DNA from: an uncultured Thermoguttaceae bacterium
GTDB lineage: Bacteria; Planctomycetota; Planctomycetia; Pirellulales; Thermoguttaceae
NCBI GenBank assembly: GCA_938042245.1
Contig: CALIRO010000002.1
Location: 62,001 to 126,000, forward strand
Length of the DNA stretch: 64,000 nucleotides
Direction of reading: 5' to 3'
In this document: in pieces, positions 8,241-17,682 of the stretch
Numbering within the stretch: the first letter of the stretch is position 1
Layout of the letters: each line of letters opens with the position of its first letter
Program-made: the position numbers and the translations under genes
Notes under the pieces: model-generated
Database searches by the model: none
What the model was told of the DNA's origin: nothing
Seen by the model: the letters and a program-made list of their open reading frames with translations, nothing else

Positions 8241-11200
8241 ATGGCACCAAAGAAGGGGATCAAACCGCCCAAAAGAGTTATTTTTGGGGGCTTTTCCTGG
8301 CCAGCCTGCCATGGGGTGGGCCACCTGATAAAAACAGTCTGCTTGGGTATGTTGCTTGGTTTTGGGAATGGCCAGGCCACAGCATGGGCGGCAGTCCCTG
8401 GAGAGAGGAACTATCCGTCTACTACCTATTATGGGGTTTTTCGCCCCTTTTATGAGGGGGAATACCAGGATGCCCTTCGAGGCTTTCAGGAAGAAATTCG
8501 CTCGGCATTTAAGACCGTAGATGCCCGGTGGATCGATTCCATTTGCTATTACACCATGGCGGGGGAATGTTACTACCACATGGGGGATTTAGGCCAAGCC
8601 CTGGAGCATTATACGGCCGCTTTGAAACTATATACGGCGTATCCGGACTGGATGATCTACGTGCAATTTCCGGCGCATTTGACGCCAGCAGGCGTTGGGG
8701 CGTATGTGCGGGTCCCCTGGGGGGTGAGCAAGCGGAACGTCCGGTTAGCCCAGATTCCCAACCGGATGTTGATCGCTATAGGGCAACTGGACCAGCAGCG
8801 GACCGTTCGAGAGGGGGGGGTCGTGCGACCGCCGATGCTCTTGCCGATTCAGCCGTCCGAGATTGTGCGAACCACCTGTTTAGCCTTGCGTCGGTATGCG
8901 GAACTGATGGGGCCTTGCAGCGCCCAGGATGCGTTGATTCAAGAGGTTGCCACGAAGTTATCCCGTCGGCCTGGGCCGCCCAATCACTGGTCGGAATGTT
9001 GGATTGACGTGCAGGCGGGTTTGGCGATGTTGGCCGCCGGAAAGCCGGAACAGGGGTTGCCGCTGTTGCAGCGGTCGCTATTGGCCGCCGGCGAATATGA
9101 ACATCCATTGACTTGTGTGGCTCTCTTGGAACTGGGCAAACAGTTGGCCCTGAAAGGCCAATATCAGGAGGCGGCCCGGTATTTTGAGGAGGCCACGTAT
9201 GCGGCGGCCAACGCAGGCGATCTTGGCGTGTTGGAAGAGGCGTTTCGCTGCGGGGCAGTCAATCATCTGATCTCGAATGCGAAGGGGATTTATCCGCCGC
9301 TAGAGTCGGCCATTGCCTGGGCCAAGTTGAAGGATTATCGGCAGTTACGGGCTTCGCTGTTGCTTTTGGCTGCGGAGCAGCAGGCCCTGCGGGGCAATAG
9401 TGGTGTGGCTTCCAATTTGTTGGAGGAATGTAAATTTACCGTTGGCCGACGCCGGATGGGCGACGGCTGGATTGGCGCCCGGTATCGGTATCTATCGGCT
9501 CTAGTGCTGTTGCAACAGCAAAAACTGCCGGCGGCCCAGGAGGCCTTGGCCGGCGCGTTGGCCTACATGCAGAAGGGTTCGCATCGGCTTTTCCATATTG
9601 GGCTGGTGGATCGGCTATTTTTGTCCGGGCGTCTTACGTCCCGAACGGCCATGGATCTGTTTGAGTTGGTACTTCGGGACCCTCAGGCGCCGGATTGGGC
9701 GTTTGATCCGCTGGAGTCCTTAGCCGTCTTAGTCACCCCGCATCCTGCTCCGTATGAACATTGGTTTGAGGTGGCTTTGGAGCGGAAGGATTTTGAGAGG
9801 GCCTTAGAAATAGCGGACCGATTGCGTCGGCACCGGTTTTTGACCACGTTACCGTTAGGAGGCCGGGTGGATTCATTGCGATGGATCTTAGAGGGGCCTC
9901 CGGAAGCGTTGCCAGCCAGTGGGCGGTTGCAGCGGCAGAACTTCTTAGCTGCCTATCCTACTTATGCCGAGCTTAGCCGCCAGGCCCAGCAGATTCGGCA
10001 GGCGTTGGCTGCCTGGCCGGTGGTGCCCGACGATCAGGCCGCCCAGCAAGCCCAACGCAAGGCCTTAGAACAACTTGGACAAATCAGCTTGGTGCAGGAG
10101 GCATTAGTCTATCAAATGGCGCTTCGGCGGGAACCGACGGATTTGGTCTTCCCGCCGCTCAAAACCACCAAAGAGATTTTGGCCAGTTTGCCGAAAGGTG
10201 GGGCGCTGTTGGTATTTTTAACCACTTCTCGAGGGATGTACGGATTTTATCTAGCAGATGGCCGGTATAGTTATTGGCAAGTAAAATCCCCAGCCGGAGC
10301 TGCCAAACTGGCCCAAACCTTCCTTCGGGAATTGGGCCATTATGAAGGCAACCGGGAACTTTCGATGAAAGAACTGGCCGATCCTAAATGGAAATCCACC
10401 GGTCAAAAGCTCCTTCAGATCCTGTTGGAAGGCTCCAAAGCCGATCTGGGCCAGCTGGAAGAATTGCTCATCGTGCCGGATGGTTGGCTCTGGTATGTGC
10501 CGTTTGAGGCCCTGCCGGAGAAGGAAGTGGCTAGCAATCAGGCAGGACAACCCCTGCTGTGGCGAATGCGGATTCGATATCTGCCGATCGCTTCCATGGC
10601 GGTGCCGGATGGTCGGGGCCGGCGGCCGGCGGCCAAAACGGTGGTGGTGGTCGGGCGCCTTTTCCCGCAAGACGAAGATCAAGTGGCCCAACAGGCCTAT
10701 GAAAAGTTGGCCCGGGTGGTCCGCGCTACCGAAGTCCTGCGCACGGCGCCGCCTGTGCCAAGCTGTCTGTACGGAGTGCTGATAGATCATCTGATTGTCT
10801 TCGAGGATCTCGGCCTGCTCCAGCAAGGTCCCTATCGGTGGGCGCCGATCCCGTTGGAACGGACCAAACCGGGCAACCAGTTAGAAGATTGGTTTTCGCT
10901 CCCGTTTGGGGGACCGGATATGATCATTCTCCCAGGGTATCATACGGCTGCGGAAATCGCTCTGAAGCAAACGCCGGCGCTAGGCCCCGGGATGGAGATT
11001 TTCTTGCCGGTATGTGGATTAATGAACAATGGCGCTCGGACGATCCTCCTGAGCCGATGGCGGCCAGGCGGCAAAACCGCCTTCGACCTAGTCCGGGAGT
11101 TCGCCCAGGAAATTCCTTACACCACAGCGGCCGCTGCCTGGCAACGGGCGGTCCTGCTGGCTGCCAACCAGACGCTGGATCCAGAAGCCGAACCTCGGCT

Positions 11201-11519
11201 AAAAAAACCCGCTTCGGACGAAGAACCTCCGAAGGCAGATCATCCGTTTTTCTGGGCAGGCTATCTGTTGGTGGATACAGGCGTGCCGCCGGAGGCCACT
11301 GGGAAACCGGCTGCAGAGCCCGGCCCAGAAGCCAAACCACTGCCCTTCCCCCAGCTACCCAAGATGCCTGCGGGAGCTGAGGCGCCCAAGGAGCCGGAAA
11401 ATGCTCCCCCGGCTAAGCAGCCAAAAGGGCAACCCCCGGCTCCGCTGCCAGAAAAAGCTGCACCGGCCAAGCAACCCAACAACCCTCCCGCAACCAAGCA
11501 GCCCAACCAGGGACCTTAG
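8241..11519 (+). CDS. TPR-repeat CHAT domain protein (caspase-like peptidase fold), exported
   Basis: 1092 aa from ATG 8241, chosen because GGAGG lies at 8231-8235; an in-frame ATG at 8199 has no such site. The N-terminus has a basic stretch and a hydrophobic segment (IKTVCLGMLLGFGNGQATAWA) that looks like a signal peptide or anchor. Residues of about 60-560 are alpha-helical repeats of TPR type (CYYTMAGECYYHMGDLGQAL). The C-terminal third is a CHAT domain: ELLIVPDGWLWYVPFEALP, a His in LPGYHTAAE (His901), a Cys in LPVCGLMNNGARTILLSRW (Cys925) and a final HPFFWAGYLLV. CHAT proteins are caspase/separase relatives that often cut partner proteins. The last 90 residues are Pro/Ala/Lys-rich repeats. 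No partner or substrate gene is adjacent. The fold is confident; the substrate is unknown. Confidence 0.85.
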   Translation: MAPKKGIKPPKRVIFGGFSWPACHGVGHLIKTVCLGMLLGFGNGQATAWAAVPGERNYPSTTYYGVFRPFYEGEYQDALRGFQEEIRSAFKTVDARWIDSICYYTMAGECYYHMGDLGQALEHYTAALKLYTAYPDWMIYVQFPAHLTPAGVGAYVRVPWGVSKRNVRLAQIPNRMLIAIGQLDQQRTVREGGVVRPPMLLPIQPSEIVRTTCLALRRYAELMGPCSAQDALIQEVATKLSRRPGPPNHWSECWIDVQAGLAMLAAGKPEQGLPLLQRSLLAAGEYEHPLTCVALLELGKQLALKGQYQEAARYFEEATYAAANAGDLGVLEEAFRCGAVNHLISNAKGIYPPLESAIAWAKLKDYRQLRASLLLLAAEQQALRGNSGVASNLLEECKFTVGRRRMGDGWIGARYRYLSALVLLQQQKLPAAQEALAGALAYMQKGSHRLFHIGLVDRLFLSGRLTSRTAMDLFELVLRDPQAPDWAFDPLESLAVLVTPHPAPYEHWFEVALERKDFERALEIADRLRRHRFLTTLPLGGRVDSLRWILEGPPEALPASGRLQRQNFLAAYPTYAELSRQAQQIRQALAAWPVVPDDQAAQQAQRKALEQLGQISLVQEALVYQMALRREPTDLVFPPLKTTKEILASLPKGGALLVFLTTSRGMYGFYLADGRYSYWQVKSPAGAAKLAQTFLRELGHYEGNRELSMKELADPKWKSTGQKLLQILLEGSKADLGQLEELLIVPDGWLWYVPFEALPEKEVASNQAGQPLLWRMRIRYLPIASMAVPDGRGRRPAAKTVVVVGRLFPQDEDQVAQQAYEKLARVVRATEVLRTAPPVPSCLYGVLIDHLIVFEDLGLLQQGPYRWAPIPLERTKPGNQLEDWFSLPFGGPDMIILPGYHTAAEIALKQTPALGPGMEIFLPVCGLMNNGARTILLSRWRPGGKTAFDLVREFAQEIPYTTAAAAWQRAVLLAANQTLDPEAEPRLKKPASDEEPPKADHPFFWAGYLLVDTGVPPEATGKPAAEPGPEAKPLPFPQLPKMPAGAEAPKEPENAPPAKQPKGQPPAPLPEKAAPAKQPNNPPATKQPNQGP

Positions 11520-11575
11520 GTCGGGCGTGCTCCCGGAATCGGTTGGGTAGCGGGTTGGCCGCCTGGGACCTTTCG

Positions 11576-12655
11576 ATGGAGAAAATATGTTCTATGGTAC
11601 AGATATTTCCTGCTAAGGATTTTTTATCGTCCCCGCCTAAAGGGCCCCCTCCGCCGGTCTGCGTGCTCTTTGGCCAAGAGGTGTTTTTCAAGTACCAGGT
11701 GCTTCGAGTGATCCGAGGGCAACTGGGCGGCCCTGGCATAGAAGAATTGGCCATCGACCGGTTTGGGGGCGATCAGGCCGACTGGTCCCAGGTGGCTCAG
11801 GCCCTCTGGACCTTGCCGATGTTTGGCCCCGGCGTCCGACTGGTGCTGGTGGAAGAGGCCGATGGGTTTGTCAGCCGATTCCGAGAACCATTGGAGCAGT
11901 ATGTGGCCAAACCATGTCAGAAAACGGTACTGGTTTTGGAAGTTACCAGTTGGCCGGGGAACACCCGGTTGGCTAAGGCGGTAGCCTCTGTGGGATGGAC
12001 CGTGGATTGCAACCCGCTTCGACCGGCCCAGATAGCCGGTTGGCTGGCCGTTTGGGCTAGGCAGAGCTACCAGATCCGATTGGAGCCGGAGGCGGCCCAG
12101 TTGCTTGTGGATTGGGTGGGCGTGGAACTCGGGCTTTTGGACCAGGAATTGCAAAAGTTGGCATTGGCCGTTGGGCCGAATGGGCGGGTGCAACCGGAAC
12201 ATGTACATCAATATAGTGCATCGTGGCGAACCAAAACCGTCTGGGAGGTGCTGGACGCCGCCTTGGCAGGCAATCTGCCCGAAGCGCTAGTGCATCTGGA
12301 TCGCCTTCTGTTGGCGGGGGAGACGCCGGTAGGGCTTTTTGCCCAGATGAGTGCGTCGCTGCGGCGGTTTGCGGCGGCTGCCCGCCGGGTGCTAGATGCG
12401 GAAGCGGCCGGCCAACGCCTTAGCCTGCGCGAGGCCCTCCGCCAGGCCGGGGTAGTCCCCTATTTTTTGGACAAAGCCGAAATGCAACTCCGCCGCTTGG
12501 GCCGGACCAGAGCCAGTCGGCTCTACCAATGGCTTCTGGAGACAGACTTGGCACTAAAAGGCGCCAGCGCCCTCCCAGGCCGCTTCGTGCTGGAGACGCT
12601 TCTGATGCAGCTGGCCGAAAGCCCAGAAGCAAAAACCTCTCCCACTGATGGGTAG
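11576..12655 (+). CDS. holA: DNA polymerase III delta subunit
   Basis: About 359 aa from ATG 11576 (MEKICSMVQIF); in-frame alternatives are TTG 11543 and ATG 11594, and none has a strong ribosome-binding site. Delta opens the sliding clamp as part of the clamp loader. Seen: the N-terminal start VCVLFGQEVFFKYQVLRVI, the acidic strand RLVLVEEADGFVSRFREPLEQYV, the lid-region phrase LLDQELQKLALAVG, and the C-terminal collar helix bundle (LLAGETPVGLFAQMSASLRR). Order and length match HolA-family proteins. It overlaps the next gene by 8 bases, suggesting coupled translation. Confidence 0.88.
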   Translation: MEKICSMVQIFPAKDFLSSPPKGPPPPVCVLFGQEVFFKYQVLRVIRGQLGGPGIEELAIDRFGGDQADWSQVAQALWTLPMFGPGVRLVLVEEADGFVSRFREPLEQYVAKPCQKTVLVLEVTSWPGNTRLAKAVASVGWTVDCNPLRPAQIAGWLAVWARQSYQIRLEPEAAQLLVDWVGVELGLLDQELQKLALAVGPNGRVQPEHVHQYSASWRTKTVWEVLDAALAGNLPEALVHLDRLLLAGETPVGLFAQMSASLRRFAAAARRVLDAEAAGQRLSLREALRQAGVVPYFLDKAEMQLRRLGRTRASRLYQWLLETDLALKGASALPGRFVLETLLMQLAESPEAKTSPTDG

Positions 12656-13763
12656 GAAGCGTCGCCTAGCACGAAGCGTTACGAACGCATCTTATTGTTC
12701 CCCGGGGAGATCGCTTGCTGGTGTAGTGGCGATGAACCAACGGCAGAAGCAGAACTATCATGTGCCCCAGCAGTGCGCCGGGTGGACGTTGGCGGCGCTA
12801 TTGCGCCGGGTTCGGCCGGAGTTAAGCTGGTCGCAGGCGCGGCGGCTGATCCACCATCGCCATGTGCAGGTGAACGGGAATCTATGTGTGGATGACGCCC
12901 GGCGGCTTAAGGCGGGAGATGTGGTGGCGGTGTGGCGGGAGCCGTTGGCCCGGCCGGTTCAGCCAGAAGACATTCCGATTCTCTATCAAGACCAGTACTT
13001 GGTGGTAGTGGATAAACCGGCCGGCGTCACGACGGTTCGGCATCCGGAGGAGCGGCGCTGGCCTCGGCGCCGACGCCAACTTCAACCCACCTTGGATGAG
13101 ATGCTGTTGGAGATTCTTTTCGGAGCTTCGGGCCGAAAAGGCCAACCCAGCGCGCAATCCCGAAATACCGTTGTTGGCCGACTAAAGCAGAAGCGCTTCG
13201 TGCGGCGGCGGATTTACCCAGTGCATCGGTTGGATCGGGATACCAGCGGGCTGATGGTATTTGCCCTCAGGCCGGAGGTGCAGCAGAAACTTATTCAAAT
13301 GTTCCGTAAACATCAGATCCATCGGGTATATGTAGCATTGGTATTGGGCCGCGTCGAAGCACAAACCTTCCGCTCCTATCTGGTGCGAGATCGGGGCGAT
13401 GGGCTGCGCGGCAGTAGCCAACAGCCCGGCCAAGGCCAACTGGCAGTTACCCACGTTCGACCCTTGGAGTATCTGCCCGGATACACCCTGCTGGAGTGCC
13501 GTCTGGAAACAGGCCGCACCCATCAGATTCGGATTCATCTAGCAGAAGCGGGGCATAGGGTTTGTGGGGAGAAAATTTACACGCATCCTTTGGGCGGCAA
13601 ACCCTCTGCCGATCCTTCCGGGGCCCTGCGCCAGATGCTCCATGCCGCCCAGTTGGGCTTCCAACATCCGATCACCGGCGAAGAGTTGCTGTTTGAATCA
13701 CCCATGCCAGCCGATATGCGTCGGCTCATCGAAACATTGCGCCAGCAGCCTCCGCAGGTCTAA
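12648..13763 (+). CDS. RluA-family RNA pseudouridine synthase
   Basis: 371 aa from ATG 12648, which overlaps the holA stop (ATGGGTAG); an internal ATG at 12732 (MNQRQKQNYHV) is an equally plausible start and would remove 28 unremarkable residues. It isomerises uridines in rRNA or tRNA. Seen: an S4 RNA-binding domain (WSQARRLIHHRHVQVNG), then the catalytic motif HRLDRDTSGLMVFA with the active Asp, the QxIHRVYVALV strand, and the closing signature LETGRTHQIRIHLAEAGH. Basic insertions (RRWPRRRRQLQ) lie between the S4 and catalytic domains. The exact target (RluC/RluD type) cannot be read from the sequence. Confidence 0.9.
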   Translation: MGRKRRLARSVTNASYCSPGRSLAGVVAMNQRQKQNYHVPQQCAGWTLAALLRRVRPELSWSQARRLIHHRHVQVNGNLCVDDARRLKAGDVVAVWREPLARPVQPEDIPILYQDQYLVVVDKPAGVTTVRHPEERRWPRRRRQLQPTLDEMLLEILFGASGRKGQPSAQSRNTVVGRLKQKRFVRRRIYPVHRLDRDTSGLMVFALRPEVQQKLIQMFRKHQIHRVYVALVLGRVEAQTFRSYLVRDRGDGLRGSSQQPGQGQLAVTHVRPLEYLPGYTLLECRLETGRTHQIRIHLAEAGHRVCGEKIYTHPLGGKPSADPSGALRQMLHAAQLGFQHPITGEELLFESPMPADMRRLIETLRQQPPQV

Positions 13764-13967
13764 CCCTGCGCCTTGCTGCGGTCGTGCCAGGTGGCCCCTC
13801 GTCTTAGGCCCCAGCCAACCGGACATAGCCCAGAAGGCGTTGGCGTGATATGGACTGTTGTCCGTATTAAGGAAGTTCCGAGATTTTCCCAGATTCCGGG
13901 GCTTAGCCTGCTTGTTTGGTAAGCCAAAAAGAACATGGCGCCTCGTAAGGCTTGAAAAGGAGTGCGT

Positions 13968-14960
13968 ATGCCAGCTCCCAGCATTCAAGATCGTCTTAAC
14001 GATCCGGTAGTGCAGTATGTGCATCAGGATTACGCCCGTGTGCTCAACACCGATACGGTGGCAGAGGCCCTGCAGCGAGTGCAGCAGAGCCAAATTAGAA
14101 GTCGAATTGTGTATTTTTATGTGGTGGATGCGGAGGATCGGCTTTGCGGCGTATTGCCGACGCGGCAGTTGCTCTTGCAGCCGCCTAGCAAACCGGTGGC
14201 CGAGCTAATGATTCGCCGGGTGATCAGTCTGCCGCAAACGGCCACCCTGTTGGAGGCATTAGAGCTGTTTATGTTCCATCGGCTGTTGGCCTTTCCGGTG
14301 GTGGATGCGGAAGGCCGGATTGTCGGCATCATTGATGTCGATATTTTCACAAAGGAGTTGACCGACTTAGCCCAGGCAGAAGAGAGCGACGATATCTTCC
14401 AAATCCTAGGGGTCCATTTGAGAGAGCTTCGGCAGGCTAGCCCCCTGGGGGCGTTTGCCAGGCGTCTGCCATGGCTTTTATGCAACATCGGCGGCGGCCT
14501 GGCCTGTGCCTTGCTGGGGGCCTTGTTTCAGGAAACATTAGATCGCCTGGTGGTTTTGGCCCTGTTTATTCCGGTGGTCTTGGCCCTGGCCGAAAGCGTC
14601 AGTATGCAATCGCTGAGCCTTACCTTGCCCCTGCATGAGCCGTGGGTGATGAACTGGCGGAAATGGCTTCGCCTGCTTCGGCAAGAAGCTCTCGTCGGGG
14701 CGATGTTAGGGGTGGGCTGTGGGACGATCGTGGCGGCGGCGGCCTGGGCTTGGCAATGGTCCGGCCGATTGGCCCTGACGCTGCTGGCCAGCATCGGCCT
14801 TTCGGTGGCCTGGGCCGCCATGCTCGGCCTGTCGATGCCGATTGCTCTGCGGACCTTCCAACGGGATCCCAAAGTGGCCTCCGGACCGCTCAGCTTGGCC
14901 CTGGTCGATATGACCACGTTGGTATTTTATTTGGCCCTGGCCAGTTGGTTACTTCCATGA
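13968..14960 (+). CDS. MgtE-like divalent cation transporter with CBS pair, lacking the N domain
   Basis: 330 aa from ATG 13968 with AAAAGGAG at 13955-13962. Two CBS motifs (residues about 20-135) precede five predicted membrane segments, the order found in MgtE Mg2+ channels, but the usual N-terminal helical domain is missing. The hallmark pore sequence GMGGNxGTQ is replaced by [13 protein letters not shown], while DPKVASGP and the late membrane Asp ([11 protein letters not shown]) are kept. The family relationship is clear; whether it still conducts Mg2+ is uncertain because of the changed pore motif. It may bind nucleotides through the CBS pair, as MgtE does. The preceding 204-base gap shows no clear promoter. 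Confidence 0.75.
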   Translation: MPAPSIQDRLNDPVVQYVHQDYARVLNTDTVAEALQRVQQSQIRSRIVYFYVVDAEDRLCGVLPTRQLLLQPPSKPVAELMIRRVISLPQTATLLEALELFMFHRLLAFPVVDAEGRIVGIIDVDIFTKELTDLAQAEESDDIFQILGVHLRELRQASPLGAFARRLPWLLCNIGGGLACALLGALFQETLDRLVVLALFIPVVLALAESVSMQSLSLTLPLHEPWVMNWRKWLRLLRQEALVGAMLGVGCGTIVAAAAWAWQWSGRLALTLLASIGLSVAWAAMLGLSMPIALRTFQRDPKVASGPLSLALVDMTTLVFYLALASWLLP

Positions 14961-15165
14961 TGGCCTCGCACCCCGCTGTTGGCGGCAATCTTTCTGGTGG
15001 GCCTGGCTCTTGCAAGCCGCTGGAGAAAATCTTAGAATGCTACTCCAAACGGGTTGCTGCTCCTGTGGAGCGAACGCACTCGCCCGATCTTCCTGGTTGG
15101 GCGGACTTTGCAACACCTTCGGGGAAATCTTCCCGACTTGGACGCACACAGCAAAGGCAGCAGGA

Positions 15166-16137
15166 ATGTCCAACGAGTGGGTGGATCGGCTCGGCGGCTA
15201 TCCCAGCCTGTGGCGACGTCGCCATCTTCTAGGATTGGAAGAACTGTCGGCCGAGGAAATCACCTGTATTCTGGATAAAGCGACCATCTTCAAACAACTC
15301 CTGGCTGAGGGACATCGCCGGATTCCTCTGCTGGTGGGCAAAACGGTCTGCAATCTGTTTTTTGAAAATTCCACCCGGACCCGGACCAGCTTTGGTTTGG
15401 CGGCTCGGCGTTTGGGGGCCGATGTGGTCGATTTCTCCGCTGCCACCAGTAGCCTTTCTAAAGGGGAAACCGTCATCGACACCGCCCGCAACCTGGAGGC
15501 CATGGGTATGGAGGCGGTGGTGGTTCGGCATCGCACGCCCGGCACGCCACACCTTTTGGCCCAAAACGTGCACTGCTCGGTCATCAACGCAGGCGACGGC
15601 GCCCACGAGCATCCCACCCAAGGCCTTTTGGATATAATGACCATCCGGGAGCTGCGAGGCCGAATTGAAGGCCTTACCGTGGCGTTGGTTGGCGACATCG
15701 CTCATAGCCGAACCGCTCGCTCCAATATCTGGGGGCTGAAGAAACTCGGCGCCCATGTGATCGTCTGTGGGCCTTCCACGTTGGTCTCTCCGCGCTGGCA
15801 GGAATTGGGCGTGGAAGTCTCGTACCATTTGGACGACATCCTGCCACGCTGCGATGTGTTGAATCTGCTGCGGATTCAATTTGAGCGGCAGGCTCGTCGG
15901 CCGTTCCCCTCCGTTCGGGAATATGTTCATTTGTATGCAATGACCCGCCAGCGCATGGCACGCACCAAACCCGACATCTTGATCATGGCCCCAGGCCCCA
16001 TCAACCGCGGCGTAGAAATGACCGCCGAAGTGGCCGACGGACCCCAATCGGCCATCCTCCAACAGGTTACCAACGGCGTGGCCGTCCGCATGGCCGTCCT
16101 CTGGCTCCTGACCGGAACCCCCCGCCTCGCTTCCTAA
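15166..16137 (+). CDS. pyrB: aspartate carbamoyltransferase catalytic subunit
   Basis: 323 aa from ATG 15166 ([16 protein letters not shown]); the frame is open further upstream, but that part has no family similarity. It joins carbamoyl phosphate and aspartate, the committed step of pyrimidine synthesis. Seen: the carbamoyl-phosphate loop [12 protein letters not shown], the SSLSKGET loop, EHPTQGLLD, the second-domain start [16 protein letters not shown], and the aspartate-loop residues in LLRIQFERQ. The length is normal. No pyrI or pyrC is adjacent, although planctomycetes often have pyrC next to pyrB. AGGCAGCAGG before the ATG is a weak ribosome-binding site. Confidence 0.95.
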   Translation: MSNEWVDRLGGYPSLWRRRHLLGLEELSAEEITCILDKATIFKQLLAEGHRRIPLLVGKTVCNLFFENSTRTRTSFGLAARRLGADVVDFSAATSSLSKGETVIDTARNLEAMGMEAVVVRHRTPGTPHLLAQNVHCSVINAGDGAHEHPTQGLLDIMTIRELRGRIEGLTVALVGDIAHSRTARSNIWGLKKLGAHVIVCGPSTLVSPRWQELGVEVSYHLDDILPRCDVLNLLRIQFERQARRPFPSVREYVHLYAMTRQRMARTKPDILIMAPGPINRGVEMTAEVADGPQSAILQQVTNGVAVRMAVLWLLTGTPRLAS

Positions 16138-16261
16138 ACCTACTGAACTCCTTTCTTCTTAAACGAACTGAAAAAAATCCCCGATGGTTGTCAGACCCGC
16201 AGGCCGTCAAATTCAACCCAACTTTCCCTAATCCCTCCTTGCACCTGGGAGGAAAAAAATC

Positions 16262-17329
16262 ATGCAACGTCTTTGGACTTTGAAGATTCTGGGCTGGGCC
16301 AGTGGGCTGGTCTTCTGGGAGGGCATGGTCGGCATTTCACAAGCCGAGCAAACGGCATCCCCGCCGCCTCCGCCGCCCGGCGCCGAGCGAAAGGTACTCG
16401 CCTTCTACTACCCCTGGTATGGCAATCCAAAATATCCCCAGGGCAGCGGCCGATGGAGCCATTGGGAAGGCGTCGATGAAGAGAAAAAGCAGATTGCCTC
16501 CAGCACCAATTACCCGAAGCTCGGGCCCTACGATTCCCATGACCCAAAGGTGATTCAACAACATGCGGAATGGTCCAAGCAGGCGGGCATCCACGGCTGG
16601 ATTGTCAGTTGGTGGGGCCGAGGGCATTTCACCGATCAGGCGATGCCCCGAATTCTGGAGGCCTGTCAAAAAGCTTCTCTTTATGCCACCATCTATTATG
16701 AAACGCTCCGAGGCAAAAAGACCCCGGAAAACGCCGCCCAGGAACTGCTCGAGGTGCTGAAGACCTACGCCGACGATCCGGCCTGGTTCCGCTGGCAGGG
16801 CAAGCCGGTGCTGTTTATTTACGGCCGGGCGATCGACGAATTGGGCCTAGACGGCTGGGGCAAAGCCATCGGGCAGATCCGCCAAAACTATTCCCAAGGG
16901 GTGGTGCTGATTGGCGACCGGATGAACCGGGAGGCTGCCAAAATCTTTGATGGTATTCATACGTACAACACCGTCGGCCATCTCAAAGGCCGGGATGTCC
17001 ACGAGGTGCGCCATTGGTGCGAAAAGACCTTTCCCGCCTGGGTGGCCCTGGCCAGAAAAGAAAACAAAATCGCCACCCTTACCGTCATCCCCGGCTACGA
17101 CGATACGAAAATCCGCCAACCCGGCCTAAAAGCCTCCCGGTTTGAGGGCCATAGCTACGCCCTGCAATGGGAGGCTGCCCTCGCCGCCCGGCCCGACTGG
17201 ATCCTTATCACCTCCTTCAACGAATGGCACGAAGGAAGCGAGATCGAACCTTCGGTCGAGTGGGGCAACCGCTTTATCGAGATCACCCGCCTCTGGGCCG
17301 ACCGCTTCACCCAGCCCAGCCAAAAGTAA
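16262..17329 (+). CDS. secreted glycoside hydrolase, GH99-like (endo-alpha-mannosidase type)
   Basis: 355 aa with GGGAGG at 16247-16252 before ATG 16262. The N-terminus looks like a signal peptide (LKILGWASGLVFWEGMVGISQA), so the enzyme is probably exported. The body shows the GH99/GH71-like pattern: LAFYYPWYGNP, a Trp-rich opening (GRWSHWEG), WIVSWWGRGHF, PVLFIYGRAI, and the late acidic motif FNEWHEGSEIEPS, which holds the catalytic-type glutamates of GH99. GH99 enzymes act on alpha-mannans, and planctomycetes carry many polysaccharide hydrolases. The exact substrate is not readable. It is a single gene with no sugar-binding or transporter genes beside it. Confidence 0.78.
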   Translation: MQRLWTLKILGWASGLVFWEGMVGISQAEQTASPPPPPPGAERKVLAFYYPWYGNPKYPQGSGRWSHWEGVDEEKKQIASSTNYPKLGPYDSHDPKVIQQHAEWSKQAGIHGWIVSWWGRGHFTDQAMPRILEACQKASLYATIYYETLRGKKTPENAAQELLEVLKTYADDPAWFRWQGKPVLFIYGRAIDELGLDGWGKAIGQIRQNYSQGVVLIGDRMNREAAKIFDGIHTYNTVGHLKGRDVHEVRHWCEKTFPAWVALARKENKIATLTVIPGYDDTKIRQPGLKASRFEGHSYALQWEAALAARPDWILITSFNEWHEGSEIEPSVEWGNRFIEITRLWADRFTQPSQK

Positions 17330-17340
17330 ATGGGAACCTC

Positions 17341-17520
17341 TGAATGATTTAAAGGAGATATTTTTGCACTATTTCAAAACCCCCGTCAATAGCCCCAACA
17401 GATGTGGCACTGCCAACATTAGACTCAGGATATAGCGCCCAACAATGAGAACCGATAGGCAAAGGAATGTATCAAATGTTCCTTAAGTTCATATGATGTT
17501 CAGGATTTCGCAGAGCTTCC
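17341..17520 (-). repeat. dispersed ~181-bp repeat, copy A (inverted relative to copy B at 53885)
   Basis: The reverse complement of 17341-17520 aligns along its whole length with 53885-54066 at roughly 80 percent identity by eye, with one or two gap bases. Shared blocks include GGAAGCTCTGC, TTCCTTTGCCTATCGG, TGTTGGGGCTAT and ATAGTGCAAAAAT. Differences are not spaced in threes and no frame is kept, so it does not look coding. It lies just after the GH99 gene, as copy B lies just after folC. It fills most of a 353-base gap; the remainder up to 17682 shows nothing recognisable. Confidence 0.85.
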
Positions 17521-17682
17521 AAGGGATCAAAACGCTAGAAGCAGATGGAGAATCGCTTTCATATAGCTCCCATCGGGCATGAGCACCCCTTCCCCTATGG
17601 CCTGCCCAAGAAAACCGCTTCCTTACGGGCGGCGGAGGAACTTGGTGCTGACTTTTTGTTTACTGCCCAGGGCCTCGGCGTT

